DNA from: Paenibacillus terricola
GTDB lineage: Bacteria; Bacillota; Bacilli; Paenibacillales; Paenibacillaceae
DNA: 64,000 nucleotides
Assembly: GCF_014779765.1 (NCBI RefSeq)
Contig: NZ_JACXZA010000004.1
Coordinates: forward strand, 372,001-436,000
Reading direction: 5' to 3'
Shown here: in pieces, positions 33,990-42,293 of the stretch
Position numbering within the stretch: position 1 is the first letter of the stretch
Layout: each line of letters starts with the position of its first letter
The notes under the pieces: model-generated
Seen by the model: the letters and a program-made list of their open reading frames with translations, nothing else
Told to the model about the DNA's origin: nothing
Databases searched by the model: none
Program-made: the position numbers and the translations under genes

Positions 33990-34886
33990 ATGAGGGAGAT
34001 GAAAACTACCATGCGGAGAAAACTAACCAAGTACGCAGCTCCGCTGCTAATCATGTTGATGATGGTCATGCTATCGGGCTGCAGCACGAACATGATGGTA
34101 CTCGACCCTAAGGGGCCGGTAGGTGCTGATCAACGCGACCTGATCTACATCGTAACGATACTGTGCGCCATTATCATGGTGCCGGTTATCCTGCTGACTG
34201 CTTGGATCGTATGGCGCTACCGCGATACGAAAGACAACAAAGCGAAGTACATGCCGACTTGGTCGCATAGTGCGCTTGCCGAAACGATCTGGTGGGGGAT
34301 CCCAATCATCATTATCGGCATTATTGGTGTGTTTACGGTCAAATACACGTATGCACTAGAGCCGTCGAAGCCACTGGATTCGGACAAAAAGCCGCTTGTT
34401 ATTGAAGCGACATCGCTCGACTGGAAATGGCTGTTCACTTACCCTGAGCAGGACATTGCGACGGTTAACTACCTCTACATTCCAGAGGATCGTCCGATTG
34501 AGTTCCATCTGACGAGTGACGCACCGATGAACTCGTTCTGGATTCCGCAGCTTGGCGGACAGATCTACACGATGTCGGGTATGAGCATGAAGCTGAACCT
34601 GCAGGCCGATGAGCCGGGCGTGTATTACGGATCGGGCGCAAACTTCAGCGGTGAGCATTTTGCAGACATGCGCTTTGAAGTAACGGCTACAAGCGATGAA
34701 GAGTTCAACCAATGGGTTGATAAGATTAAGGCAGTTCCTGACGCACTGACGCTAGAAGGTTATGAGAAGCTGGCTGAGCCGGCATCATCGCCAGTACAGT
34801 CGTTCAATTCGTTCCCGGAAGGCCTGTTCAATAAGATCGTGAACAAATATGTCGTTGATAAACCTGCTCACCATCACGGTGAATAG
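33990..34886 (+). CDS. qoxA: Quinol oxidase subunit II (QoxA type, no CuA)
   Basis: Subunit II of a haem-copper quinol oxidase, a lipoprotein of about 298 residues. The signal ends in the lipobox MLSGC. Two membrane helices (YIVTILCAIIMVPVILLTAW and IWWGIPIIIIGIIGVFTV) precede the periplasmic-side cupredoxin domain (LDWKWLFTYPEQ, MNSFWIPQLGGQIYTMSGM). The Cys pair and His that bind CuA in cytochrome c oxidases are absent, so electrons come from menaquinol. The start is one of three in-frame ATGs (33990, 33999, 34011); 33990 has the best, though distant, GGAGG. It opens the qoxABCD operon. Confidence 0.88.
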   Translation: MREMKTTMRRKLTKYAAPLLIMLMMVMLSGCSTNMMVLDPKGPVGADQRDLIYIVTILCAIIMVPVILLTAWIVWRYRDTKDNKAKYMPTWSHSALAETIWWGIPIIIIGIIGVFTVKYTYALEPSKPLDSDKKPLVIEATSLDWKWLFTYPEQDIATVNYLYIPEDRPIEFHLTSDAPMNSFWIPQLGGQIYTMSGMSMKLNLQADEPGVYYGSGANFSGEHFADMRFEVTATSDEEFNQWVDKIKAVPDALTLEGYEKLAEPASSPVQSFNSFPEGLFNKIVNKYVVDKPAHHHGE

Positions 34887-34935
34887 AACCAAGAGCTACT
34901 AAACTAATTAGACGAATTGAGAGGAGGCAGCAGCT

Positions 34936-36915
34936 ATGTGGGGGAACTTAGAGAGCTTCTCAGATTTCTTCGTAACTGGCGACCCGATGATCTTGGGCGC
35001 ACAGGTAAGCATAGCGCTGGCCATGATTGCAATAGTATTCGTCCTCACGGTATTCAAAAAGTGGGGATGGCTGTGGCGCGAATGGCTGACGACAGTCGAT
35101 CACAAAAGGGTCGGCATCATGTACATCATCGCATCGATTCTGATGCTGTTCAGGGGTGGCGTCGACGCATTGCTGATGCGTCTGCAACTTGCTATGCCAG
35201 ATTCAGAGTTCTTGCATGCAGAGCACTATAATCAGATATTCACGACACACGGCGTTATCATGATCTTGTTCATGGCGATGCCACTTATGTTTGGTTTGTT
35301 CAATATTGCCGTGCCGCTGCAAATCGGTGCGCGCGACGTCGCGTATCCGTTCCTGAACGCCCTTAGCTTCTGGCTGTTCTTCTTCGGTGCGATGCTGTTC
35401 AACGTTTCCTTCATCATCGGCGGTTCGCCGGATGCAGGTTGGCTCGCGTATCCACCGCTATCGGAGCTCGCGCACAACCCGGGCGTTGGTCAAAACTTCT
35501 ACATTTGGGGCATTCAGATCTCCGGTATCGGCTCGCTGGCGACAGGCATTAACTTCGTCGTAACGATCCTGAAGATGCGTGCGCCTGGCATGAAGCTGAT
35601 GAAGATGCCGATGTTCACATGGTCGGTATTGTCCAGCTGCTTGATGATTCTGTTCGCTTTCCCAATTCTGACGGTGACGATGGCGCTGCTGTTCTTGGAC
35701 CGTTTCCTTGGCGCTCACTTCTTCACGCTTGATGCGGGCGGCAACCCAATGATGTATATCAATATGATCTGGATGTGGGGTCACCCCGAAGTATACATCG
35801 TCGTCGTTCCGGCGTTCGGTATATTCTCCGAGGTCGTGGCAACCTTCTCGCGCAAGAAATTGTTCGGCTACAGCTCGATGGTGTTCGCAATGATCAGCAT
35901 CGCGGTTATGTCGTTCTTCACATGGGCCCACCACTTCTTCACGATGGGTTCGGGCGCGGACGTCAATGCGTTCTTCGCCGTTTCAACGATGATTATCGCA
36001 ATACCGACCGGCGTCAAAATATTCAACTGGCTGTTCACGATGTTCCGCGGCCGCATTCGGTTCACTACACCGATGCTGTGGACGATTGCGTTCATCCCGT
36101 GCTTCATCGTCGGTGGTATGACGGGCGTTATGCTCGCCGTTGCACCTGCTGACTTCCAGTTCCATAACAGTTACTTCCTGATCGCTCACTTCCACCAAGT
36201 GCTTATCGGCGGTGTAGCATTCGGTTACTTCGCAGGCCTGTACTACTGGTGGCCTAAGATGTTCGGCTTTGCGCTTAACGAGCGCCTTGGCAAATGGGCG
36301 TTCTGGTTCTGGAACATCGGCTTCTATGTCTGCTTCATGCCGCAGTACTTCCTGGGCTTGGACGGCATGACACGCCGCTTGTACACGTACGACTTCGATA
36401 TGGGCTGGGGCCCGCTGAACATGATCTCGACGGTCGGCGGCTTCCTGATGGGCGTAGGCTTCCTGTTCCAAGTATGGCAGATCGCACACAGCATCAAGTT
36501 CCACAAACGCGATACGACGGGCGACTTCTGGGATGGCCGTACGCTTGAATGGTCGATTCCATCGCCAGCGCCATTGTATAACTTTGCAACAGATCCGCAG
36601 GTTAAAGATGTAGACGATTGGTGGGAGACGAAGCAGAAGCTCGCTCGTGGCGAGAAGCTGCCGCCGAAACCGGCGCTCGAACCGATTCATATGCCTAAGA
36701 ACTCTGCGATTCCGTTCATTATGTCGATCTTCTGGTTCGGATTAGGTTTCGGTCTCGTATGGGATTGGCTCTGGATGGCAATTCCGTCATTTATCGGCGT
36801 AGCTGCCTGCATGATAGCGCGCTCGTTCACGTACGATGATGACTACTACATCCCTGTAGATGAAATTAAACGTACGGAAGAGGCTGCTGCTGCATTGAAA
36901 GGAGCGACGACCTAA
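34936..36915 (+). CDS. qoxB: Quinol oxidase subunit I (QoxB)
   Basis: The catalytic subunit of the aa3-type quinol oxidase, 659 residues with about 14-15 membrane helices. It closely follows the B. subtilis QoxB pattern: FFVTGDPMILGAQVSIAL at the N-terminus, TTVDHKRVGIMYII, IFTTHGVIMILFMAMP with a low-spin haem His, the CuB/cross-linked region IWMWGHPEVYIVVVPAFG with His and Tyr, TWAHHFFTMG with the two CuB His, and FLIAHFHQVLIGG with the haem ligands. It reduces oxygen to water and pumps protons. AGGAGG precedes the ATG. It overlaps qoxC by one base. Confidence 0.95.
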   Translation: MWGNLESFSDFFVTGDPMILGAQVSIALAMIAIVFVLTVFKKWGWLWREWLTTVDHKRVGIMYIIASILMLFRGGVDALLMRLQLAMPDSEFLHAEHYNQIFTTHGVIMILFMAMPLMFGLFNIAVPLQIGARDVAYPFLNALSFWLFFFGAMLFNVSFIIGGSPDAGWLAYPPLSELAHNPGVGQNFYIWGIQISGIGSLATGINFVVTILKMRAPGMKLMKMPMFTWSVLSSCLMILFAFPILTVTMALLFLDRFLGAHFFTLDAGGNPMMYINMIWMWGHPEVYIVVVPAFGIFSEVVATFSRKKLFGYSSMVFAMISIAVMSFFTWAHHFFTMGSGADVNAFFAVSTMIIAIPTGVKIFNWLFTMFRGRIRFTTPMLWTIAFIPCFIVGGMTGVMLAVAPADFQFHNSYFLIAHFHQVLIGGVAFGYFAGLYYWWPKMFGFALNERLGKWAFWFWNIGFYVCFMPQYFLGLDGMTRRLYTYDFDMGWGPLNMISTVGGFLMGVGFLFQVWQIAHSIKFHKRDTTGDFWDGRTLEWSIPSPAPLYNFATDPQVKDVDDWWETKQKLARGEKLPPKPALEPIHMPKNSAIPFIMSIFWFGLGFGLVWDWLWMAIPSFIGVAACMIARSFTYDDDYYIPVDEIKRTEEAAAALKGATT

Positions 36916-37532
36916 TGGCGAAATCTGTGGCACATCATCATAATGAAGAGCATGGACATGAACATGTTCATCATGATTTAGATTCGCTTAAATCGTTTGG
37001 CTTCTGGATATTCCTGATGACAGACGTTATTATCTTCGGATGTTTGTTCGCGGTATATGTTGTACTGCGCAATAATACGGCAGGCGGACCAACGGCAGAT
37101 GAATTGTTCAAAATGCCTGGGGTTATCGCTGAAACGTTCATCCTGCTGACGAGCTCGTTCACGAGCGGGCTCGCAGTGCTCGCGATGCATGCGGGCAAAC
37201 GCAATCAGCTGATCGGCTGGCTTGCTGTTACGTTCTTGCTTGGCGCAGCGTTTATTACGCTTGAGGTTACCGAGTTCATCGACATGGTACATGAAGGTGC
37301 TACGATTGCAACAAGCGGCTTCCTGTCCGGATTCTTCACGCTAGTTGGTACTCACGGCTTGCACGTATCCATCGGTCTAGTCTGGATGATTGGCCTCATG
37401 CTGCAGCTTCGCAAACGCGGCATTACCAAAGTGACGAAGCGTAAAGTCGAAGTATTGAGCCTGTACTGGCACTTCCTCGACGTTGTGTGGATCTTCGTTC
37501 TGACGGTTGTTTACTTGATGGGGGTGATGTAA
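36915..37532 (+). CDS. qoxC: Quinol oxidase subunit III (QoxC)
   Basis: A 205-residue membrane subunit of the terminal oxidase with five predicted helices. A His-rich N-terminus (HHHNEEHGHEHVHHD) precedes FGFWIFLMTDVIIFGCLFA. The family segments LLTSSFTSGLAVLAM, EVTEFIDM, GTHGLHVSIGLVWM and SLYWHFLDVVWIFVL are all visible. The length equals that of B. subtilis QoxC. Its start overlaps the qoxB stop, so expression is coupled. It stabilises subunit I. Confidence 0.93.
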   Translation: MAKSVAHHHNEEHGHEHVHHDLDSLKSFGFWIFLMTDVIIFGCLFAVYVVLRNNTAGGPTADELFKMPGVIAETFILLTSSFTSGLAVLAMHAGKRNQLIGWLAVTFLLGAAFITLEVTEFIDMVHEGATIATSGFLSGFFTLVGTHGLHVSIGLVWMIGLMLQLRKRGITKVTKRKVEVLSLYWHFLDVVWIFVLTVVYLMGVM

Positions 37533-37533
37533 G

Positions 37534-37875
37534 ATGGGTCAACCTACACATGGTCACGGTGGACATGATGCAGGGCATGAAGGCGGACATGGCTCGCTGA
37601 AGTCTTACGTCATCGGCTTCATCCTGTCGATCGTCCTGACAATCATTCCGCTCGTCGTCGTTATGAATGATATGATGGGCAAGACGGGTACGATCGTCTT
37701 GATTCTCATCATGGCTGTCTTGCAATTCGCTGTTCAGCTCTGGTTCTTCATGCATCTGAAGGAAGGCGAGAACGCGAAGTGGAACATCTCGGCATTGTTA
37801 TTCGCGATACTGATTCTGTTCCTCGTCGTAGTAGGCTCTATCTGGATCATGAATTACAATATGGTTGCTCATTAA
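37534..37875 (+). CDS. qoxD: Quinol oxidase subunit IV (QoxD)
   Basis: A 113-residue subunit with three membrane helices (VIGFILSIVLTIIPLVVVM, IVLILIMAVLQFAVQLWFFM and LFAILILFLVVVGSIWIM). The N-terminus is rich in Gly and His (GHGGHDAGHEGGHG). FFMHLKEG before the third helix is the usual COX4/CyoD segment. It starts 2 bp after qoxC and ends the operon. It is needed for assembly of CuB-containing subunit I in related oxidases. Confidence 0.93.
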   Translation: MGQPTHGHGGHDAGHEGGHGSLKSYVIGFILSIVLTIIPLVVVMNDMMGKTGTIVLILIMAVLQFAVQLWFFMHLKEGENAKWNISALLFAILILFLVVVGSIWIMNYNMVAH

Positions 37876-37892
37876 TTCGGGGCAATAACTCA

Positions 37893-37945
37893 AAGAAGCC
37901 GTTCGAATGTGCCTATACAGGCTCGTTCGGACGGCTTCTTGCTTG
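37893..37945 (+). terminator. Terminator of the qoxABCD operon
   Basis: AAGAAGCCGT and CGAA pair with their complements across an 18-nt loop, ending TTGCTTGTCTT. It begins 18 bp after qoxD and may also serve the leftward XRE gene. Confidence 0.75.
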
Positions 37946-37979
37946 TCTTAAGATTAGGTGACGGAGTGGGCGATACTGC

Positions 37980-38237
37980 TTACTGCTGTGCAGCAGGAGC
38001 GAGCCGATCGCGGTCGTCAGGAAGCGACGGATTGTAGAACAGGTCGCCGATTGGAAGCTGGAAGAAGTCGGACAGCTTGCGGATCGTCTCCGCTCGCGGC
38101 GAGTATCGCCCTGTCTCAATCTGTGACAGTGAAGCACGGTCAATACCGAGCGCATCGGCCAGCTGCTTCTGTGTAATACCTCGATTCTTGCGAATGTAAG
38201 AAATGCGATTACCAATTACAAGTTCCCGAACTGTCAA
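37980..38237 (-). CDS. Small XRE-family regulator
   Basis: An 85-residue helix-turn-helix protein with the pattern ISYIRKNRGITQKQLADALG, then DRASLSQIETGRYSPRAETI and a short tail. The start is TTG at 38237, preceded by GGCGGTGAT; longer frames have no binding site. It is only an HTH domain, so it would act as a dimer without a sensory domain. It diverges from a second XRE regulator at 38424 and shares with it an intergenic region with a perfect palindrome. Confidence 0.75.
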   Translation of the reverse strand: MTVRELVIGNRISYIRKNRGITQKQLADALGIDRASLSQIETGRYSPRAETIRKLSDFFQLPIGDLFYNPSLPDDRDRLAPAAQQ

Positions 38238-38318
38238 ATTAATCACCGCCGAAAAAGGATTATGTAATAATATAATATCAACTTCCCAATTTTGCCATAA
38301 TAATAATATACAGTAAAA

Positions 38319-38337
38319 TGTGTTGAATGACAACACA
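38319..38337. promoter_or_regulatory. Palindromic operator between divergent XRE genes
   Basis: TGTGTTG-AATGA-CAACACA is a perfect 7-5-7 inverted repeat placed between the two divergently oriented XRE genes. A related imperfect CACA-N7-TGTG lies at about 38354. It is the likely operator for one or both regulators. Confidence 0.55.
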
Positions 38338-38423
38338 AAGTTTCGGGGTGGCACACATGTTTTGTGGGACGGATTGTGTTTAGAAATACAAAACAGGTAA
38401 GATATTGTTGGGTGATCGTAAAC

Positions 38424-38813
38424 ATGGAGAACCAACAAAGCGAGTTTATGGACAAGGAGAAGCTTGGCCATACGATTCGCCTGCTTCGATTAACGAACAA
38501 TTTGTCACTGCGCGATCTGGCTGAGAAATCAGGCATCAGCTATTCGTTCATCAGCTCAATTGAGAAGGGGCGTTTCTCTCCTTCCCGCGATACGATCATT
38601 GCGCTTGGTCAGGCGCTGGAAGGCGCTGACTCCAATGAATTGCTTATGCTGGCAGGCTTCGCGCCGCATGCTGGACTAGTGAAGGAAGAAAGTGCGCTGT
38701 ATGAGCCCGAGGTGCAGTTTATTCTGCGAGCCAAACGGGATTTATCGCCGAAGGCGTTCAAGACGTTCATGCGGATTGCTGAGCAGACGAAGAAAGCATT
38801 AGAAGATCAATAA
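38424..38813 (+). CDS. XRE-family regulator with C-terminal helical tail
   Basis: A 129-residue regulator. The XRE HTH (LGHTIRLLRLTNNLSLRDLA, SGISYSFISSIEKGRFSPS) spans about residues 8-65. It is followed by LGQALEGADSNELLMLAGF, found in SinR/ImmR-like proteins, and a helical C-terminus of about 50 residues. ATG at 38424 is preceded by GGGTGATC. It diverges from a small XRE gene. A terminator overlaps its stop codon. Target genes beyond itself are unknown. Confidence 0.78.
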   Translation: MENQQSEFMDKEKLGHTIRLLRLTNNLSLRDLAEKSGISYSFISSIEKGRFSPSRDTIIALGQALEGADSNELLMLAGFAPHAGLVKEESALYEPEVQFILRAKRDLSPKAFKTFMRIAEQTKKALEDQ

Positions 38814-38859
38814 GACCGTTCCTCCTGCAGTCAGAAGCATAGGGAGAACGGTCTTATTT
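38812..38859 (+). terminator. Terminator after the XRE regulator
   Basis: AAGACCGTTC pairs perfectly with GAACGGTCTT over a 24-nt loop and is followed by ATTTGG. It starts inside the stop codon. It may also serve the leftward DUF3298 gene ending at 38892. Confidence 0.7.
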
Positions 38860-38891
38860 GGTATGAGGAAGTATTTGATGATCTAAGATGA

Positions 38892-40034
38892 TTAACCCGT
38901 AATATGAACCGTATCTTTCACTGTCGACACGTTGAGCTTCAGCACCTGATCGAAGAATTCAAGCGGTACATAAACCGAGCCTTTGATAAGGCTTGGTGCA
39001 GCACCGAGCTCGAATGGTGCAACGCGATTGAACGAGTAGCTGTTTTTGCCGACCGTAACTTGCGTCCATTGGGCGCCGCGCACGACTTCTGCACTATGCG
39101 TCTTGTTGCTCCAAGTCACTTTGAAGCCAAGTGCTTCGGCTGTTTGGCGCAGCGGAACAAGCTTCGTGCCGTTAGGGCCTGCTGCCAATCGGCCTGCTTC
39201 GATGGTGACCGTTGGACCTGCTGCCGCTTCTTCTGTAACAGGGATGATAATAATGCCGCCGGCATAAGGCGCCAGATCATACTGCTGGAATACGAGCTGC
39301 ACGATGCCTCTCTCGATATAGAATTGTTGATCCTCCTTCACGCCAGTGAACGTGTCGAGCACGTCTGGGAAGAAACGATCGGGATCCTGTTGGATCGCAT
39401 ACCGAACCGCTTTATCAGCTTTGCCAAGCCCGCCTGCGCCGAGCGCCTGCTCGAGCGTAATTGCAACAGCCTCAGTCCCATTCAATACGTTGTAGCCCGC
39501 CTCAAATGTACCGCCATGCGCGCCGCCCGTGTACGTATAAGTCGACGTCGTCATGGAGAATACGCCGTTTGCATCTTGGCCGCCGTCTGCTTTCACTTCG
39601 TATTCAACGATCATTTCATAAGGACGGAACTCATAGTCGTTCTCTGCAGCGAACTGCTTATCTTCCTCTGCCAGCTTCTTCAGCTCGTCGATCGTGTCCG
39701 TCGCTTTCTTCTCGATCTCGCTGTTCAACTTCGCTGCATATGCAGTGTCCTGCAGGCCGCTGATGACCGGGATAGACAGCTTTGCGTTGATCAGCTCCGT
39801 CTTCTCCTCGATCAGCTTCGTCGTGACCGTAACCGACTGTGCATTCTCCGTCGAGATCGGTGCAGAGATCGGAACGGCTTCAACTGGCGCAGAGATTGGA
39901 ATAGCTGTGTCATAGACAGGTGCGGAGATTGGAACGGCTGTTACCGTCTCAGCGGAAGCGAGAGGGGCGGAGACTGCGATCAGGCAGGAGCCTACAGCTG
40001 CGAGTGTAATCATGCGGAATGGCGTTTTCATCAT
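38892..40034 (-). CDS. Secreted DUF3298 protein with C-terminal stalk domain
   Basis: A 380-residue exported protein. The signal peptide (MITLAAVGSCLIAVSAPLASA) ends near residue 28. A repetitive linker with three PISAP motifs in about 30 residues follows. The central part (about 65-270) looks like DUF4163/DUF3298, as in PdaC and RsiV: the segment YTGGAHGGTFEAGYN and ALGAGGLGKADKAVR are typical. The C-terminal 105 residues are a copper-amine-oxidase-N-like stalk domain (KLVPLRQTAEALGFKVTW, GSVYVPLEFFDQVL). Stalk domains are usually N-terminal, so the order is unusual. AGGAGG lies 6 and 9 nt before two adjacent ATGs. Function is probably cell-wall related. Confidence 0.75.
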   Translation of the reverse strand: MMKTPFRMITLAAVGSCLIAVSAPLASAETVTAVPISAPVYDTAIPISAPVEAVPISAPISTENAQSVTVTTKLIEEKTELINAKLSIPVISGLQDTAYAAKLNSEIEKKATDTIDELKKLAEEDKQFAAENDYEFRPYEMIVEYEVKADGGQDANGVFSMTTSTYTYTGGAHGGTFEAGYNVLNGTEAVAITLEQALGAGGLGKADKAVRYAIQQDPDRFFPDVLDTFTGVKEDQQFYIERGIVQLVFQQYDLAPYAGGIIIIPVTEEAAAGPTVTIEAGRLAAGPNGTKLVPLRQTAEALGFKVTWSNKTHSAEVVRGAQWTQVTVGKNSYSFNRVAPFELGAAPSLIKGSVYVPLEFFDQVLKLNVSTVKDTVHITG

Positions 40035-40232
40035 CAAGTACCTCCTAAGTTTGTATGCATCATCTCTAGTAACACTTCCTTGCAAGCAGAATACATGCTT
40101 CAGAAGCATTCGCTATGTAGTAAGAAGCGGTTTTTCGCTCTTTTTGTATTCATTTATCTTGACGTTGCATACATGCGTTTTGTTGCGTGCTTCCTTACGG
40201 AAATTTCTTTGTCACGGGATGTTCATGATCGA

Positions 40233-40276
40233 TGTGATTGCAGTCACAACTGAATACCGGGATAGAGGGGTATACT
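40233..40276 (+). promoter_or_regulatory. Fnr box and -10 element of the hmp promoter
   Basis: TGTGA-TTGCAG-TCACA at 40233-40248 is a perfect Fnr/Crp-type site. A -10 TATACT lies at 40271-40276. The site centre would be about 42 bp upstream of the transcription start, the classical position for activation by Fnr or Crp-family proteins that replace a -35. It predicts activation of hmp at low oxygen or under NO. Confidence 0.7.
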
Positions 40277-40321
40277 TCATATAGGTTATGAGAAAAGTCA
40301 CTTTCGAAGGAGAGATTCGAA

Positions 40322-41548
40322 ATGCTAAATGCACAAACCGTATCCATTATTAAATCCACTGTACCGGTGCTGGCCGAGCATGGTCTTGAAATAACGAAGC
40401 ACTTTTACACTAGAATGTTTGCTCGCAATCCAGAACTTCTCAATATATTCAATCATGCGAATCAGAAGCAAGGACGGCAGCAGCAGGCACTGGCGAACGC
40501 CGTTTACGCAGCAGCAGCTCATATTGATAATTTGGGAGCCATTATTCCGGCCGTTCGACTTATTGCACAGAAGCATAGAAGCTTAGGCATCAAACCAGAG
40601 CACTACCCGATTGTCGGCGAGAATCTGCTGGCAGCCATTAAAGAGGTGCTCGGCGATGCGGCAACACCTGAGATTATTGCAGCATGGGGCGAAGCATACG
40701 GCGTGATTGCCGATGCATTCATCAGCATTGAAGCAGAGATGTATGCCGAAGCAGAAGGAGCAGAAGGCGGCTGGAAGGACTTCAGACGGTTCACCGTTGA
40801 CCGCAAACAGCCAGAGTCGGATGTCATCACTTCGTTCTACCTGGTGCCAGAGGATGGCGGGGCTATCTCTACTTTCAAACCGGGTCAGTATGTAACGGTG
40901 AAGGTCAATATCCCTGGTGCGAAGAATACGATGCTTCGCCAATACAGCTTGTCATGCGAACCAGGCAAGCCATACTACCGGATTTCCGTTAAACGCGAGG
41001 ATGGCACTTCAGATCATCCGGATGGCGCGGTATCCAATTACCTGCACGAGACGGTAAAAGCGGGCGATGTGCTGGAGTTGTCTGCACCAGCAGGCGAGTT
41101 CGTGCTTGATCAGCAGGATACGCGTCCTGTAGTTCTGCTGAGCGGCGGTGTCGGCCTTACGCCGATGGTGAGCATGCTGGATACACTTGCAGCGGAAGCG
41201 GATAAAGGACAAGGCGAGCGGTCGGTAACGTTCCTTCATTCCGCGTTGAATGGCAATGTTCATGCACTGCGCGAGGAAGTGCTCGCAGCAGCTGGTCGAA
41301 TTGGCGCCGGCGCGAAGGTGCGCTTCGTCTATGAGCAGCCAACCGAAGCGGATCGTGCGGCAGGCGCATTCGATCGTGAAGGTCGCATTGATGCAGCTTA
41401 TCTGGCAGAAGAGGCTCCGAAAGATGCCGTTTACTATATTTGCGGACCAGTGCCGTTCATGCGTGCGATGGTACAGTCGCTGAAGGCTAACGGTGTAGCA
41501 GATGACTGCATTCGTTACGAGTTCTTCGGTCCTGCTGGAACGCTGTAA
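40322..41548 (+). CDS. hmp: Flavohaemoglobin, nitric oxide dioxygenase
   Basis: A 408-residue flavohaemoglobin that oxidises NO to nitrate with O2 and NAD(P)H. The globin domain (about 1-140) has the proximal His in IAQKHRSLGIKPEHYPIV and the distal Tyr region FYTRMFARNPELL. The FAD-binding domain (150-260) has RQYSLSCEP, and the NAD(P)H domain (265-400) has LLSGGVGLTPMVSML and YICGPVPFMRAM. AAGGAG precedes the ATG. It is a single-gene unit. A Crp-family regulator gene lies next to it on the other strand, and a perfect Fnr site stands at the promoter. Confidence 0.95.
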   Translation: MLNAQTVSIIKSTVPVLAEHGLEITKHFYTRMFARNPELLNIFNHANQKQGRQQQALANAVYAAAAHIDNLGAIIPAVRLIAQKHRSLGIKPEHYPIVGENLLAAIKEVLGDAATPEIIAAWGEAYGVIADAFISIEAEMYAEAEGAEGGWKDFRRFTVDRKQPESDVITSFYLVPEDGGAISTFKPGQYVTVKVNIPGAKNTMLRQYSLSCEPGKPYYRISVKREDGTSDHPDGAVSNYLHETVKAGDVLELSAPAGEFVLDQQDTRPVVLLSGGVGLTPMVSMLDTLAAEADKGQGERSVTFLHSALNGNVHALREEVLAAAGRIGAGAKVRFVYEQPTEADRAAGAFDREGRIDAAYLAEEAPKDAVYYICGPVPFMRAMVQSLKANGVADDCIRYEFFGPAGTL

Positions 41549-41577
41549 GCTTAAGATTCGTAGAGTTGGTTGATGAT

Positions 41578-41619
41578 AAGGGTGTCTTGCGGAGAACAAC
41601 CGTGAGGCACCCTTGTTTG
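41578..41619 (+). terminator. Terminator after hmp
   Basis: AAGGGTG pairs with CACCCTT over a 27-nt region that can pair weakly, followed by GTTTGTT. It starts 30 bp after the hmp stop. Confidence 0.55.
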
Positions 41620-41686
41620 TTGCGTGGAATATTCGGACAGCCTAAGGAACAGAAATGTGGTTAATTTCCGTGTCGGGTTTGCCCGA

Positions 41687-42187
41687 TTAATGTGATTCGC
41701 GCAGCAGGCGATTGACCGTCTCGCGACGCAGCGCGATGAACTGGCCGATTTCTTCCTGCGTGAGCAGGTCGGTCAGCTTCGTATTGGGCGGCAGGTAACG
41801 GGCAATCCAGCTTCGGAACGCCTCAAGCTTCTCAGCTGGGCTCTGCAGCGCAAGCTGGTCAATCCGCTCCTGCATCATGCGGAGCCGGCTTTGCAGCAGG
41901 CGTGCGGTTTCGAGTGCGGCCTCTGTATCCGTTGTGACCTTTGCGTACCATTCTGCTGCGGGAATAAGCTCGATCTCGCTTGTCATGAGCGCAATGGCGG
42001 TCCCGTGGTAGACTTTCGGTGAAATTAGCGAATGATGAGGGATCACCTCGCCGGGCACGATGAAATTCAAGACGAGCTGACGGCCATCCTCTTGGACGCG
42101 GACGATCTTCAGCAGTCCGCTGTGCAGTCGATACAGCGGTCCGGCCTCCCCTTGGCGGAACAAAATTTCGTTACGATGAAGCAGCAT
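41687..42187 (-). CDS. Short Crp/Fnr-family regulator
   Basis: A 166-residue Crp/Fnr-type protein. The cyclic-nucleotide-like beta-barrel begins almost at the start (EILFRQGEAGPLYRLHSGLL, LNFIVPGEVIPHHSLIS). The dimer helix (ETARLLQSRLRMMQERIDQL) is intact, and the C-terminal HTH reads LLTQEEIGQFIALRRETVNRLLRE. It ends right after the recognition helix, without the final wing, so it is shorter than usual (about 220). There are no Cys for an iron-sulfur cluster, so it is not an oxygen sensor of the Fnr kind. It lies between hmp and perR and could act on either, which is inference. Confidence 0.78.
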   Translation of the reverse strand: MLLHRNEILFRQGEAGPLYRLHSGLLKIVRVQEDGRQLVLNFIVPGEVIPHHSLISPKVYHGTAIALMTSEIELIPAAEWYAKVTTDTEAALETARLLQSRLRMMQERIDQLALQSPAEKLEAFRSWIARYLPPNTKLTDLLTQEEIGQFIALRRETVNRLLRESH

Positions 42188-42217
42188 GGTAAATGTTCCT
42201 CACCCTCTGAATCGGAT

Positions 42218-42253
42218 TGACTTGAACTAATTCTAAATTTATAATAATTCTAA
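42218..42253 (+). promoter_or_regulatory. perR promoter with overlapping PerR box
   Basis: TTGACT (42218-42223), 16 bp, TATAAT (42240-42245) forms a strong promoter 49 bp before the gene. Over the -10 lies TTATAATAATTCTAA (42239-42253), matching the PerR box TTATAAT-N-ATTATAA at 13 of 14 positions. PerR is expected to repress its own gene. The short Crp-family gene diverges from here and could be affected. Confidence 0.75.
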
Positions 42254-42293
42254 ACAAGGGATTTCAAAGCAAGTCGGTAAAGGATGAATTACT

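Noticed and set aside
38904-40253. A 449-codon open frame antisense to the DUF3298 gene
   Set aside because: Arg/Cys/Leu-rich translation typical of antisense frames; the minus strand has a signal peptide, two domains and AGGAGG.
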